Shown here: piece after piece, positions 38,383 through 46,766 of the stretch | Position numbering within the stretch: the first letter of the stretch is position 1 | Layout of the letters: each line of letters begins with the position of its first letter | Assembly: GCA_963796675.1 (NCBI GenBank) | Contig: CAWCMS010000011.1 | Location: 186,001-250,000, forward strand | Origin: CAWCDJ01 sp963796675 | GTDB taxonomy: Bacteria > Acidobacteriota > Terriglobia > Bryobacterales > Bryobacteraceae | Length of the DNA stretch: 64,000 nt | Direction of reading: 5' to 3' | Position numbers and translations under genes: made by a program | Notes under the pieces: model-generated | What the model was told of the DNA's origin: nothing | Seen by the model: only the letters and a program-made list of their open reading frames with translations | The model's database searches: none

Positions 38383-40142
38383 TCTTGTATTTCCACCTGA
38401 ACGGTTTTGACGCCGGAGATGACCATGTCACCTCCGTCGATTTCGATTTCACCGATTTTCGAATTGCGCGTCTGGGTGACGCCGGAGAGGGTCGATTGCG
38501 ACCCGGCAAGAATCAGAGAGACCGAGGCCGGGGGATCCGGCAGGTCGGCGCCTTCGAGCTGATAGGCTGGGTCGGCGCGCCAGATGCGCACGTAGGCCTT
38601 GGTATTCGGATGCAGGCTGTTCACCGTGGTGATGATCTGTGAAGGCGTGCGCGGCGTCGCGGTGAGGATCTGGCGGAAGTCCGAGAGATTGGCGGTGTTG
38701 GCGTCCGAAACGGTGAAGTAAAGGGTTCCGGGCTCGGCGCCGGCCGGCACGTCATAGGTGACCTGGCGGGTCACTTCGACGCCGTTGTCGCCGGTCATCA
38801 GCACGTCGAGCTGGAGCTTGTCGCCAGGGCGCACCTGCCGGCGGGAGGCGGTCACGCCGTCAATCGAAAGCTGCTTTTTCTCGTCGAAGGCGTCGACGCG
38901 AATCTCGACCTTTTTCAGATCGAGCGTCCGGAAGCCGCTCTGCATCACGTAGGCGAGCGGAACCGCGGTCGAGAGCGAGACCTGCATTGCGGAACCGTTA
39001 TCGCCGGAAAACATGTTATTGAGCTCGATAGGGCTCGCGGAGTTCTGGAATTCGACCTGACCGGTGACCCGCACGGTCGCGGCGCCGACCGTCCGCTCCG
39101 TGGCGTCGATGGCGGAGTAGACAGCCATCTGCAGCAGCAGAGGGGAGAGCAGCGGATCCTTCACCATCTGAAGCTGATAGGTTTCGACCGGCTTCGCGCC
39201 GCGCCGCACGGCGATCGAGATGGGGACCAGCGAGGCGCGACGGCCGAGTTCACCGGCGATCGCGGTGTCGCGGTCCTGGCTGATGGTACCCATCCATTCG
39301 CGCGACGAGGTGAGTTTGAAGGAAGCGTTGAAGTTCGGAATGAGCGTGACGACTTCGGAACGGGCAAACGGCAGGGAAGTCGCGCCAATATCGAGGAAGC
39401 GATGTCCGAAGGCGTAGACCCGGCTGCCATCGACGTAGGTGACCGTGCCGTCGGCGGCGACGCTGAAATCGCCGGAGAGAAGCTGGACACTGATCATCGA
39501 GCCAGGCTTGATATCGGCCGGGTTGCCCATGACGGAGGGGTCGCTGCGGGACCCGGCGCTGACTGCCTGCCGCGGCTCGAGCCCGAGCGGACGAAGTTGC
39601 GGAGCGAAAGCGTCGAGCGTGGCCTGGCTGAAGCCGGAAAACGAGATGGGCGTGGCGATATCGACAAGGCGGGCCTCGCCGGTCATGACAGCGCGGGGCC
39701 GGGAGAGCGGGCGCGTGAGATCGGCGGCGGCGAGATCGATAGGGGGTCGGCGCGCGGCAGCGACTAGGGTATTAGCCGGGCGGACCATTTCCTCAATGGG
39801 GCGAATACCGGCGATTGGGTCTTTTGCGTACGGGAACGCCATGGCGACTGCCCCGGCAAGTTTACCGTCGATATAAACCGGGCTGCCGCTCATCCCCTGC
39901 ATGACGCCGGTGTGTTCGAGCGGTCCGCCGGAGAGGCGCGCAAGGATGAGGGACTCTTTGGGGCCGAAGTTGTCGAGGACGCCCAGGATCTCGACCTGGA
40001 ACTCCTCGATGCGATTGCCCGCGAAGATAGTGCGTCCAACGCCGTGCATTCCTGCGCGGATGTCCTTTAGGGGAAAGAACGACGTCTGCGCCGAGAGGAC
40101 GGCAGCGAAGGCAAGGAGTCCCGGGACTACAAAGAGGCGCAC
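38379..40142 (-). CDS. exported SpoIVB-type S55 peptidase domain protein
   Basis: 587 residues with signal MRLFVVPGLLAFAAVLSA. LKDIRAGMHGVGRTIFAGNR, FQVEILGVLDNFGPKESLIL, and GVMQGMSGSPVYIDGKLAGA (residues 79-98, the GMSGSP serine motif) are the SpoIVB peptidase S55 signature; a His near YAFGHRFLDIG also belongs to it. The last 250 residues are beta-sandwich modules. Likely a periplasmic or surface serine protease. First gene of the pair with the propeller gene; divergent from the tRNA. Confidence 0.87.
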   Translation of the reverse strand: MRLFVVPGLLAFAAVLSAQTSFFPLKDIRAGMHGVGRTIFAGNRIEEFQVEILGVLDNFGPKESLILARLSGGPLEHTGVMQGMSGSPVYIDGKLAGAVAMAFPYAKDPIAGIRPIEEMVRPANTLVAAARRPPIDLAAADLTRPLSRPRAVMTGEARLVDIATPISFSGFSQATLDAFAPQLRPLGLEPRQAVSAGSRSDPSVMGNPADIKPGSMISVQLLSGDFSVAADGTVTYVDGSRVYAFGHRFLDIGATSLPFARSEVVTLIPNFNASFKLTSSREWMGTISQDRDTAIAGELGRRASLVPISIAVRRGAKPVETYQLQMVKDPLLSPLLLQMAVYSAIDATERTVGAATVRVTGQVEFQNSASPIELNNMFSGDNGSAMQVSLSTAVPLAYVMQSGFRTLDLKKVEIRVDAFDEKKQLSIDGVTASRRQVRPGDKLQLDVLMTGDNGVEVTRQVTYDVPAGAEPGTLYFTVSDANTANLSDFRQILTATPRTPSQIITTVNSLHPNTKAYVRIWRADPAYQLEGADLPDPPASVSLILAGSQSTLSGVTQTRNSKIGEIEIDGGDMVISGVKTVQVEIQE

Positions 40143-40253
40143 GTTTCATTGTAACCGGGCGCTACGGGCGCTCGCGTCCTGTGGAAAAACTCGGCGCTAA
40201 AGATTTCTGCCGACAGGATTTGACCGGCCGTGATCAGTGCGTTACGATGTGGT

Positions 40254-40330
<77 letters not shown>

Positions 40331-40455
40331 ACCCAACTCCCACATTTTCAACGTAACCCACAAGGACTCCTACAGATACGGGCCGACGACTGCCCTCGGC
40401 GGGCAATCCTGATTTTAACCCGTTTTCACGGATTTTCACCCGTTTTGAGGAGCGA

Positions 40456-40486
40456 GTCCCACGAAAGTCCCACGACTTTCCCACGA
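40456..40486. repeat. three 9-bp direct repeats at 11-bp spacing next to the tRNA
   Basis: GTCCCACGA at 40456-40464 and 40467-40475 and TTCCCACGA at 40478-40486, each 11 bp apart, so all three face the same side of the helix. Also ACCCGTTTT occurs twice just to the left. Located between the tRNA and the excisionase-like gene, the place where phage integrases and excisionases bind arm sites. Confidence 0.6.
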
Positions 40487-40522
40487 CCTGGCGGGCAACG
40501 AAAAGCGCATAAACATTGGGGT

Positions 40523-40858
40523 TCACGCGGCAGACCCTCCCGCCTTGCGCGGGCGTCCGCGCCGCCGCCGTTGCATTGGCGCGTCCACAGGACCGCCGCC
40601 GGCAGGCTGGGCGTCCAGATACGTGCGTAGCGCGCTGATCCGGTATCGGACGGTCGTCCCGTTCAGCTTCAGGAACTGCGGCCCGCGGCCATCCACCCGG
40701 TAGTTGCGGATCGTCCCCACCGACTGGCCGAGCACCGCCGCGACCTCGAACTCGTTGAGCAACGCGAACCCGCACTCCCAGGGAATCTTCGCCAGGTCGA
40801 CGGTGGCGCGCCCTCCCTTGGCATCCGGCGCGAGAACGGTCTGTGGATCGTCAGGCAT
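40523..40858 (-). CDS. excisionase-like HTH protein
   Basis: 111 residues from 40858 (MPDDPQTVLAPDAK). The core LLNEFEVAAVLGQSVGTIRN, YRVDGRGPQFLKLNGTTVRY and RISALRTYLDA is the MerR-like HTH_17/AlpA-excisionase fold; the C-terminal RRRRGRPRKAGG is a basic DNA-contact tail. Last gene of the early operon and nearest to the att region, which fits an excision or directionality factor. Begins 3 bp after the methyltransferase stop. Confidence 0.75.
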   Translation of the reverse strand: MPDDPQTVLAPDAKGGRATVDLAKIPWECGFALLNEFEVAAVLGQSVGTIRNYRVDGRGPQFLKLNGTTVRYRISALRTYLDAQPAGGGPVDAPMQRRRRGRPRKAGGSAA

Positions 40859-40860
40859 AA

Positions 40861-42171
40861 TCACCGCCAACGCGAAGTCCAATCCGCCTCCGCTTCCATG
40901 TACGCCATAATCACTTGCGCCGCCTGCCACGGGACGATGGCATTGCCGAGGGCGCGCAGTTTAGCCACACGGCATCGTATCCCTGAATCCAGCAAATCAA
41001 TGCCGGGCTTAAGGCGCCGGTATTTTCCTTTGCGGTCGGGCCCGACGAGCACCCAGTCGTCCCAGAAGCCGCCAGCGCCGCCTCGCGGATCGCGTTCATG
41101 TTCCGCGAGTTCCCCGGCTGATGGCTCCCGGCGAACGAGAGGGACGTCGGCGCCGCCCAACCGCGCACCAGATCCATCACGTCGTTCGGGAGTTGCTGCC
41201 CGCGTTGCGAGTCCTGGTTCCTTCGCGCCTGCGACTCCGCGCTGTTGGCGAAGCGGTGATCGCGCGCCGTCGGCGCCGGCCAGGCACCCAGGCAGTGCGC
41301 GAGCTGGCCCAACCCCATCTCGTCCACCCGCGCGCCGCTGCGACTCCGGAAGCTGTCCGTCTGCGGCGCCGGCCAAGCCGACAGTTCCCTCGTCGCCCCG
41401 GTCATGCTGTCCATCGCGCCCGGATGGTTGCCGCAGCTCTCGCCGTCCTCCGCTCGCGGCGCCGGCCACCCGGTCAACTCCCCCGTGATCGCTGCGACGT
41501 CCATCCCCGTATTGCTCCGCGTTCTCTTCGCATAGTCCGGGCCCGCCTCGTGAGCCCGTGGCGCGGGCCAGCCCGATATCTCGGCCGCTATGGTGCGAAC
41601 CCGGATTCCGTTCTTCGTCTGCTCGCGAGCGTTGCGGTCGGGACCGGCTTTGTGATCGCTTACCGTTGGCGCGGGCCACCCAATACAGCCGGCTGCGGAT
41701 CTCTGGCGCGTTGACGCTGCAAGCCGGGATATCGACCGCCCGGCACTCGTACGCCGTTCCCTCCAGATCAGATCGTACTCCGTCGAACCAATCGCACCCA
41801 GCCTTGCTCGCAACCTGTTCTCCCATGACGACAGGGGGCCCGCCTCCGCGAATGATTCGATGAAAGTGGGGCCATAGGTGCCGGGCATCGGCCGCCCCTT
41901 TTCGCGCGCCGGCCTGGGAGAACGGTTGGCAGGGGCAGGAGCCGGTCCAGATTTTGCGCTCGTCTGGCCAGCGGGCAAGTCGGAGGGCGCAAGGCCATCC
42001 GCCGAGGCCTGCGAAGAAGTGGCATTGGGTGTAGCCGCGGATTTCATCTGGCTTCACCTCCTGAATGGGCCGGTCGTCGATGTCGCCTGGAGGTATCAGG
42101 CCCTCTGCCATCAACACGCGCAGCCACTCGCAGCAGTACAGGTCGATTTCGTTGTAGTAAGCCCATGTCAT
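40861..42171 (-). CDS. phage DNA cytosine methyltransferase
   Basis: 436 residues from 42171 (MTWAYYNEIDLYCCEWLRVL). YTQCHFFAGLGGWPCALRLA is motif I (SAM binding), IWTGSCPCQPFSQAGARKGA is motif IV with the catalytic Cys, and VVMGEQV is motif VI-like (GEQ where ENV is usual). The C-terminus LRALGNAIVPWQAAQVI is motif X. Between residues 160 and 370 lies a low-complexity target-recognition region that is also open in another frame, where GWPAPT-type repeats appear (see findings). Probably protects phage DNA from restriction. The start overlaps the next gene by 4 bp. Confidence 0.85.
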   Translation of the reverse strand: MTWAYYNEIDLYCCEWLRVLMAEGLIPPGDIDDRPIQEVKPDEIRGYTQCHFFAGLGGWPCALRLARWPDERKIWTGSCPCQPFSQAGARKGAADARHLWPHFHRIIRGGGPPVVMGEQVASKAGCDWFDGVRSDLEGTAYECRAVDIPACSVNAPEIRSRLYWVARANGKRSQSRSRPQRSRADEERNPGSHHSGRDIGLARATGSRGGPGLCEENAEQYGDGRRSDHGGVDRVAGAASGGRRELRQPSGRDGQHDRGDEGTVGLAGAADGQLPESQRRAGGRDGVGPARALPGCLAGADGARSPLRQQRGVAGAKEPGLATRAATPERRDGSGARLGGADVPLVRREPSAGELAEHERDPRGGAGGFWDDWVLVGPDRKGKYRRLKPGIDLLDSGIRCRVAKLRALGNAIVPWQAAQVIMAYMEAEADWTSRWR

Positions 42172-42782
42172 TGCGGCGCCAGCAGGCTCGGCTGCCGCCT
42201 GGCGTCCTCCAACAAGGGCAGCGTCACCGAATACATGCTGGCGCTGGTTCCATCGAACGAATCCGCTCCGGCTTCCGCGCAGAGTCGGATGCGCCGCCTG
42301 GTGTTCACCCGGCCGACGTGATAGTGGCGATTCCACGCCTTGGCCACCATGCCCCACGCATAGATCTCGCGGAGCTTGAAATCGGTCGAGCCGCCCAGGA
42401 ACAACCCGACCTGGACGTTCTGCCGAAGCACCATGCCGACATCGTGCGCGCCCATCCCGTCCTGAATCGGCAGCAGCAGGCTGCGGATGCCGCGCAATTT
42501 CGGAATCCAGGAGAGTGACAGGCGCAGGCTTTCGTTTCCACCGGCGACGATATCGGGCAGAATGACGAAGTCCGCGGCGCACCCGAAACGATCAATGAGT
42601 CTCGCAAACGGCTCGGGTTGGAAGCCGCCACGCGAGAACGCGCCGTTGTCGATGCCGAAGCGCATGCCCTCCCGCGGCGTCGGCTTGTCTGGCGTCAACA
42701 GAATCCGCCAACCGGCCTCGCGCAAAGCCGCGAGATTACGGCGCGTCCCGGTGTTCGATGCGTAGCCGATCATCGGGTTCAC
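42168..42782 (-). CDS. phage protein, possibly Tgt/DpdA-like TIM barrel
   Basis: 204 residues. MNPMIGYASNTGTRRNLAAL, MRFGIDNGAFSRGG, ADFVILPDIVAGGNESL, LLLPIQDGM, VGLFLGGSTDFKLREIYAWG, YHVGRVNTRRRIRLCAEAGA and DSFDGTSASMYSVTLP alternate strands and helices like a TIM barrel. The arrangement resembles phage proteins related to tRNA-guanine transglycosylase/DpdA, which insert 7-deazaguanine into DNA, but I cannot confirm it from motifs alone. Overlaps the cytosine methyltransferase, so a DNA-modification role is plausible. Confidence 0.5.
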   Translation of the reverse strand: MNPMIGYASNTGTRRNLAALREAGWRILLTPDKPTPREGMRFGIDNGAFSRGGFQPEPFARLIDRFGCAADFVILPDIVAGGNESLRLSLSWIPKLRGIRSLLLPIQDGMGAHDVGMVLRQNVQVGLFLGGSTDFKLREIYAWGMVAKAWNRHYHVGRVNTRRRIRLCAEAGADSFDGTSASMYSVTLPLLEDARRQPSLLAPQ

Positions 42783-43109
42783 TCGTCGTACCGGTCGTAA
42801 CTGCGCAGTGACAGGGGCCGCGCCGCCGGGGTGCCGTCGATGGATGGAAGTAACTGCCGAACGGTCTCCTCGTCGATCGGAGTCACGCTATAGATCGCGG
42901 AGATCCCGAAGTAGCGCGTGAATCCCCTCCGCGCGACCTTGCCGTCCTTCAGCAGATCCGGCACGTCGACGCGAAAGAGAACGCCCGTGCCGAAGGTCTG
43001 CTGTCGAAAGCAGGCCGACGATCCGCTGGTGGCCGAAGAACTCGACCAGCGCGTGGCCGTTCAATTGCGGCTCCGGGTCGGGCGCGAAGTCCGACTCCGG
43101 TGCCATCAT
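42779..43109 (-). CDS. small phage protein, frameshifted
   Basis: Starts near 43109 (MMAPESDFAPDPEPQLNGHA), continues LVEFFGHQRIVGLL, and after a frame change near 42990 ends with VPDLLKDGKVARRGFTRYFG, ISAIYSVTPIDEETVRQLLP and RPLSLRSYDRYDE. About 110 residues, of unknown function, found in phage early regions. The stop overlaps the next gene start by 4 bp, so the operon is continuous. Confidence 0.6.
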
Positions 43110-43131
43110 GTGCGATTGCCGTCGATCTTTT

Positions 43132-43929
43132 TCATGCTTCCCTCCATTCGATCTGGACACCCGGGTAACGCACAGCGAAGAGATTCTCGACCTCTCGCCG
43201 CGCACGGCCGGCGTCGGTAATCTGGCGGCCCGCCAGCAGGTTCGCGCCGTACTTGCCTCCCTGGCTTACGTACGCGCGCAATGTCCCATAGCCGGCCTGT
43301 TCCTTCGTCTGGCGGTGCAGCACCACGACAAGAGTCATGCCGCCACCCCCGCCGCCGAAGCCTTCGCGCAGGCGACGCGCCAGGGCGGCCGTCATACGGA
43401 CATCGGCCAACGCGTCATGTGCGCCGTCGATGGCAATGCCGAAGAATTGGCAGACCGTGCCGAGTTTCAGGTTCGCCGGCTTCGCGCCGTGGTTTTCATC
43501 GAACCAGAACATCACCCGCTGGAGCACGTCGCGGACGTGATACGAACAAGGGAAGAAGCGATCTCCGAACAACGCGCGCAGCCGCGGTAGGTCGAAGGCG
43601 AGTGCGTTGTAGCCGGCCAGCTTTGCGACCGAATACGGCTGGCCGGTGCGCTTCGAGATCATCTCGATAGTCGAGTGCGGCCGCACGAACGTTGCGAATT
43701 GAGCGGCGGCGTCTGCCGGCGAAACGGCTTCGCTCTTCCAGACCGCCGGATCGTAGTGGTTGATCCGCAGCGCCTCGGGGTCGCAGTCCGCTTCGTCGAA
43801 CCGGATCTTCACCTGAAATGCGTCGATCTCGCGCCAGGAGGCGTCGTCGATGGCGATGGCGGCCAACTGGATGGTCGGTTGGCTCGGCAGCACACCTCCT
43901 GTCTCGACGTCGAATACGATGGTCTTCAC
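43132..43929 (-). CDS. DnaQ-like 3'-5' exonuclease
   Basis: 265 residues from a GTG at 43929, preceded by GAGGAGG (43934-43940). VKTIVFDVETGGVL carries the first Asp-x-Glu of the DEDD nucleases; LAGYNALAFDLPRLRALF gives the second Asp; GAHDALADVRMTAALARRLR the last His-Asp pair. The C-terminal 70 residues (MTLVVVLHRQTKEQ to VQIEWREA) are a separate module. Probably degrades or trims DNA in phage recombination or repair. GTG overlaps the stop of the gene before it. Confidence 0.82.
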   Translation of the reverse strand: MKTIVFDVETGGVLPSQPTIQLAAIAIDDASWREIDAFQVKIRFDEADCDPEALRINHYDPAVWKSEAVSPADAAAQFATFVRPHSTIEMISKRTGQPYSVAKLAGYNALAFDLPRLRALFGDRFFPCSYHVRDVLQRVMFWFDENHGAKPANLKLGTVCQFFGIAIDGAHDALADVRMTAALARRLREGFGGGGGGMTLVVVLHRQTKEQAGYGTLRAYVSQGGKYGANLLAGRQITDAGRARREVENLFAVRYPGVQIEWREA

Positions 43930-44266
43930 AACGCCTCCTCTGTCTCGATGAGTTGCTGGATCGCCGTGACCTCCACGGAGAAGGCCGTAAGCGGCCGATT
44001 GGGTTTGCCATCTAGACGGAGGTGATAGGGCGGCGGCGCGCACTCGCGCCATTTCTCCATCGCAGCCGCGGCTGAGGGAAAGACAGCCGCCTTGCCGGGA
44101 TCGCCGGTGGTCTCCAGGATGCCGCCGTCATAACGTGTGCGGGTTGACGTAGGTCGGGTCGTAAGCCTTCAGCCAGAAGCCCGTCGTGCTCCGTTGCGCC
44201 GCCGCCGCACAGGCCGACGATGCGGATGCGGTATCCTGCCGGAGCGGCCGCGCGCTGGGCCCTCAT
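43926..44266 (-). CDS. small phage protein of unknown function, frameshifted
   Basis: Starts at 44266 (MRAQRAAAPAGYRIRIVGLC), then by frame changes near 44170 and 44130 continues as GFWLKAYDPTYVNPHT, DGGILETTGDPGKAAVFPSA, AAAMEKWRECAPPPYHLRLD and GKPNRPLTAFSVEVTAIQQL. About 110 residues. No domain recognised; the second half reads like a small DUF found in phage early regions. Confidence 0.5.
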
Positions 44267-44469
44267 AGGCCACCCTCCGGATCGGCTAGGCGGGCGCGCA
44301 ACTCGGCGCGGTCCACCTGCGGCTCGCGGTGATTGCACCATCCTGTCTTGCCGCAGATCAGGCAGGCGCGAACCGCGTAGATGCGCTCGAGTTGGTCGCG
44401 CAGGCCGATGAGACGGTCCGTCTCGATCCCGCCCAGCATGCCGCGCAGACGTTCTATGTCGATCTTCAT
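44263..44469 (-). CDS. small Cys-containing phage protein
   Basis: 68 residues from ATG 44469, with GGAGG 6 bases upstream (MKIDIERLRGMLGGIETDRL). ACLICGKTGWCNHREPQVDR contains Cys-x2-Cys and Cys-x-His, a possible zinc knuckle. The C-terminus RAELRARLADPEGGL ends with a 4-bp overlap into the next gene. Unknown function. Confidence 0.55.
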   Translation of the reverse strand: MKIDIERLRGMLGGIETDRLIGLRDQLERIYAVRACLICGKTGWCNHREPQVDRAELRARLADPEGGL

Positions 44470-44736
44470 TCCGAACCTCCGGCGGCGGTCCTTCCCATCG
44501 AATCGCGAGGGTGCGCCGCTCGCTGTCTTGCTGCGGGTCGATCCGTGGCGTTTAGCGGCTGACTTGGCGGCCGCCTTCCGTGCTCGGGAGGCGCGCAGGA
44601 CGCGGGCGGATTCGTCCATCGCTGCCAGCGCCAACCCGCGCGCACAATTGCATCGCCCCATGCGCCCGGCTATCTGCTGCCAGAGCCCGTCGTTCGGCGC
44701 GCATTTGGGACACGGCGGTGGCAGAGCCTCAGGCAA
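44466..44736 (-). CDS. small Cys-rich phage protein, possible frameshift
   Basis: Likely TTG start at 44736 with GGAGG 6 bases before it (LPEALPPPCPKCAPNDGLWQ). CPKC and GRCNCARGLALAAMD suggest a zinc ribbon. A basic Ala-rich stretch (RASRARKAAAKSAAKRHGST) follows. The frame then runs into the next gene; with one base change near 44500 it ends as GKTAAGGSE at an ATGA overlap, as elsewhere in this operon. Probably a DNA-binding accessory protein (inference). Confidence 0.4.
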
Positions 44737-45470
44737 GACCGGCCTCCTTCCTGGCTGCTTCGTTGGCGCGCCTCTCGCGCAGCGCCGCCACCTCCCGGTC
44801 GATGTCTGCCTGGGTAATCGGCTTGAAATGCTTCTGTGCCGGCGTCTCCGCGATCTTCGGCGTCGGGATGGGCGCGGGGAATGGTCTGCCTTCCGGCGGC
44901 AGCAACTTCGCTGCTCGCCAACTCCGACACCGCCGCCTCGAGTTGCAGGTCGGCGCTGGCCGCGTGGCCGGGCGGGAGCAGAAGGGGCGCGGGCTCCGGC
45001 GCCGGAAACTCCGCAGGAATCCCGTCGGGATAAGTTTCGCTGCTTACCAGCGCCGGATAGATACCATCGAGCGGCCGGCGGCGCGCGCAATAAACGAGAC
45101 GCATGTCCACCACGCCAGGCCAGCGGGTGTAGAGGTGGATCATCCGCTCGACCAGCCACAAGACGTCTTCCTCCGACCTGCAGAGCTTGCGGATTTCGTT
45201 GGCGATCATGGCGCGCGGCACCTCGTCGCCGGGAAAGAACGGAATCGCGCCGAGAGCCTCCGTGGCGAACGCCGCGCTCTCTGTGCTCACAACCGGCTGC
45301 ACGTTGGGATTCGCCGGAGTGTCGCGTTCGTCCTGGACCTCCTTGAGAGCCCGGCCTTTGGCGCAGTGGCAGGGGCCCGCGCCGGAGACCGCGTACCCCA
45401 GCCGCCGGCTGAACCGCTCGACGATCTGCATGCCGGTGCCGCCGCAATCTGGGCAGGGTTTATCGGGCAT
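44729..45470 (-). CDS. phage protein with N-terminal zinc ribbon, frameshifted
   Basis: Starts at 45470: MPDKPCPDCGGTGMQIVERF and GAGPCHCAKGRALKEVQ form a DnaJ-type or replication-type zinc site (CxxC...CHC). A helical domain follows (IPFFPGDEVPRAMIANEIRK, LWLVERMIHLYTRW). After a frame change near 44880 the tail reads PITQADIDREVAALRERRAN and stops at 44729. Shares features with replication accessory proteins, but family not fixed. Confidence 0.5.
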
Positions 45471-46290
45471 ACTTCTTCTCCAATCGCTTCGTGAATTCCG
45501 CGACGTTTCGCGTTCTCTGCGATCCAGGCGGCCGCGCGGTGGGCCATTGCCCGTTCCAGTCGCTGGCAGCCTGAGTCTCAATGAATTTCTTGGCCTCCAT
45601 GCAAACGCCGCGCGCGATCTCATCGGAGGCGTTGTACCGGTCGCGGCACGCAAACGCCGCATCAACAGTCTTCTCTGAGATCACCGAAATCCACGCCTGG
45701 CATGCGCGGTCCGGATTTGCCTTGCGCCCGTGATACCCCTCGAACCAGACTGGGAATCGGTCCGCTGCTGGCACGTGCGCGCAGACGCCATTGCTTGGCG
45801 TGGCGGACACGGTGTGTGTGTCCGCCGGCTTCGGCCCTGCTACAGGCTCTGGCTCTGGCGTGGCTACGCGCGCGCGCGAAGGCCGCCGCTGTCCCGTCAC
45901 TTTTTCGCCAACTTCAACAAACGACAAGTGCGCACGCTGTAGCCTTTTCCGGGTTGCCTCGTCGCAGTGGTCAGCCCAGTCATGGATGGTCAGGACCTCC
46001 TCGGTAGTTACTCCCGAGTTACTCCGAGTAAGGTCCGACCACTCCCCGGAGGGTGGTGGGTCGATCCACCCCACCCTACGCATCGCCTCGATCAGCTTTC
46101 CGTGGGGGCCTTTCCACAGAATCGATGCCTCGATGTACTTCACGTCGTACCGACCTATGTCGCCCTGCGGCGCGTACTCGGCGGTGAAATGCCACAGCAG
46201 TTCCAGGTAGCCAACTGCGGTCGGAACCGAAATATTCGCAGCCTTAGCGAGCGCCAAAGTCTTCGGGTGCCGAGGCGTGCCGCGCTTCAT
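45460..46290 (-). CDS. putative phage replication protein
   Basis: 276 residues from 46290 (MKRGTPRHPKTLALAKAANI). The first 90 residues, SVPTAVGYLELLWHFTAEYA and IEAMRRVGWIDPP, look like a winged-helix domain of phage replication initiators or replisome organisers; a flexible Pro/Thr-rich middle is followed by a C-terminal helical domain (FEGYHGRKANPDRACQAWIS, MEAKKFIETQAASDWNGQWP). Overlaps the genes on both sides by 4-11 bp. The role is inferred from layout. Confidence 0.5.
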   Translation of the reverse strand: MKRGTPRHPKTLALAKAANISVPTAVGYLELLWHFTAEYAPQGDIGRYDVKYIEASILWKGPHGKLIEAMRRVGWIDPPPSGEWSDLTRSNSGVTTEEVLTIHDWADHCDEATRKRLQRAHLSFVEVGEKVTGQRRPSRARVATPEPEPVAGPKPADTHTVSATPSNGVCAHVPAADRFPVWFEGYHGRKANPDRACQAWISVISEKTVDAAFACRDRYNASDEIARGVCMEAKKFIETQAASDWNGQWPTARPPGSQRTRNVAEFTKRLEKKYAR

Positions 46291-46766
46291 CCCACATCTC
46301 CAAACCTGGCCCGGTACCAGGGCAAGAAACTGGTCGGCCTGGCGCCGTCGAAATCGTCGAACCAGGCGCACAGGAACCCGCAAGCGGCACGCTGCTCCAG
46401 CCAGAACCGCTGCTCTGCCGTCGGCTGCTTCCCACCACCCTTCACTTCGTAGTAGAAGAACTGCGCGTCGGCGCCCGGCCGCAGGACGCGCACCGCGATC
46501 CAATCCGCCATGCCCTTCTTGCCGAACCGATGCGGCCGCAACGAAGCGACGTTGACGGTCTCCTTGCCGGCGAACTGATGCCACGGCACCCAAAGCCCGA
46601 CCTGCTGGCGGATCGTCACCCAATTGCGCGAAGCCAGGAAGCCCCCGATCTGCGACTCCAGAATGTTTTCCGGAAGGCTTTCGCGCGGCTGCTGCTGGCG
46701 CGGCCGCCTGGGTGGACTACTTTTGGAGCGGTCGCCAAACAATAGTCCGGCCTGCTTCTCGGTCAT
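46287..46766 (-). CDS. VRR-NUC domain nuclease
   Basis: 159 residues if started at 46766 (MTEKQAGLLFGDRSKSSPPR). The domain: ESQIGGFLASRNWVTIRQQV, FGKKGMADWIAVRV (catalytic Asp), FFYYEVKGGGKQPTAEQRFW (Glu-x-Lys) and RAACGFLCAWFDDF. VRR-NUC enzymes are Holliday-junction or flap nucleases of the restriction-like fold. Its 5' part overlaps the end of the preceding gene by about 50 bp. Belongs to the phage recombination module with ERF and YqaJ. Confidence 0.78.
   Translation of the reverse strand: MTEKQAGLLFGDRSKSSPPRRPRQQQPRESLPENILESQIGGFLASRNWVTIRQQVGLWVPWHQFAGKETVNVASLRPHRFGKKGMADWIAVRVLRPGADAQFFYYEVKGGGKQPTAEQRFWLEQRAACGFLCAWFDDFDGARPTSFLPWYRARFGDVG

Noticed and set aside
40377..40520. Tandem motifs ACCCGTTTT and CCCACGA considered as a CRISPR array
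   Set aside because: Repeats are only 9 bp with spacers of 2 bp or irregular spacing; arm-type protein sites fit better.
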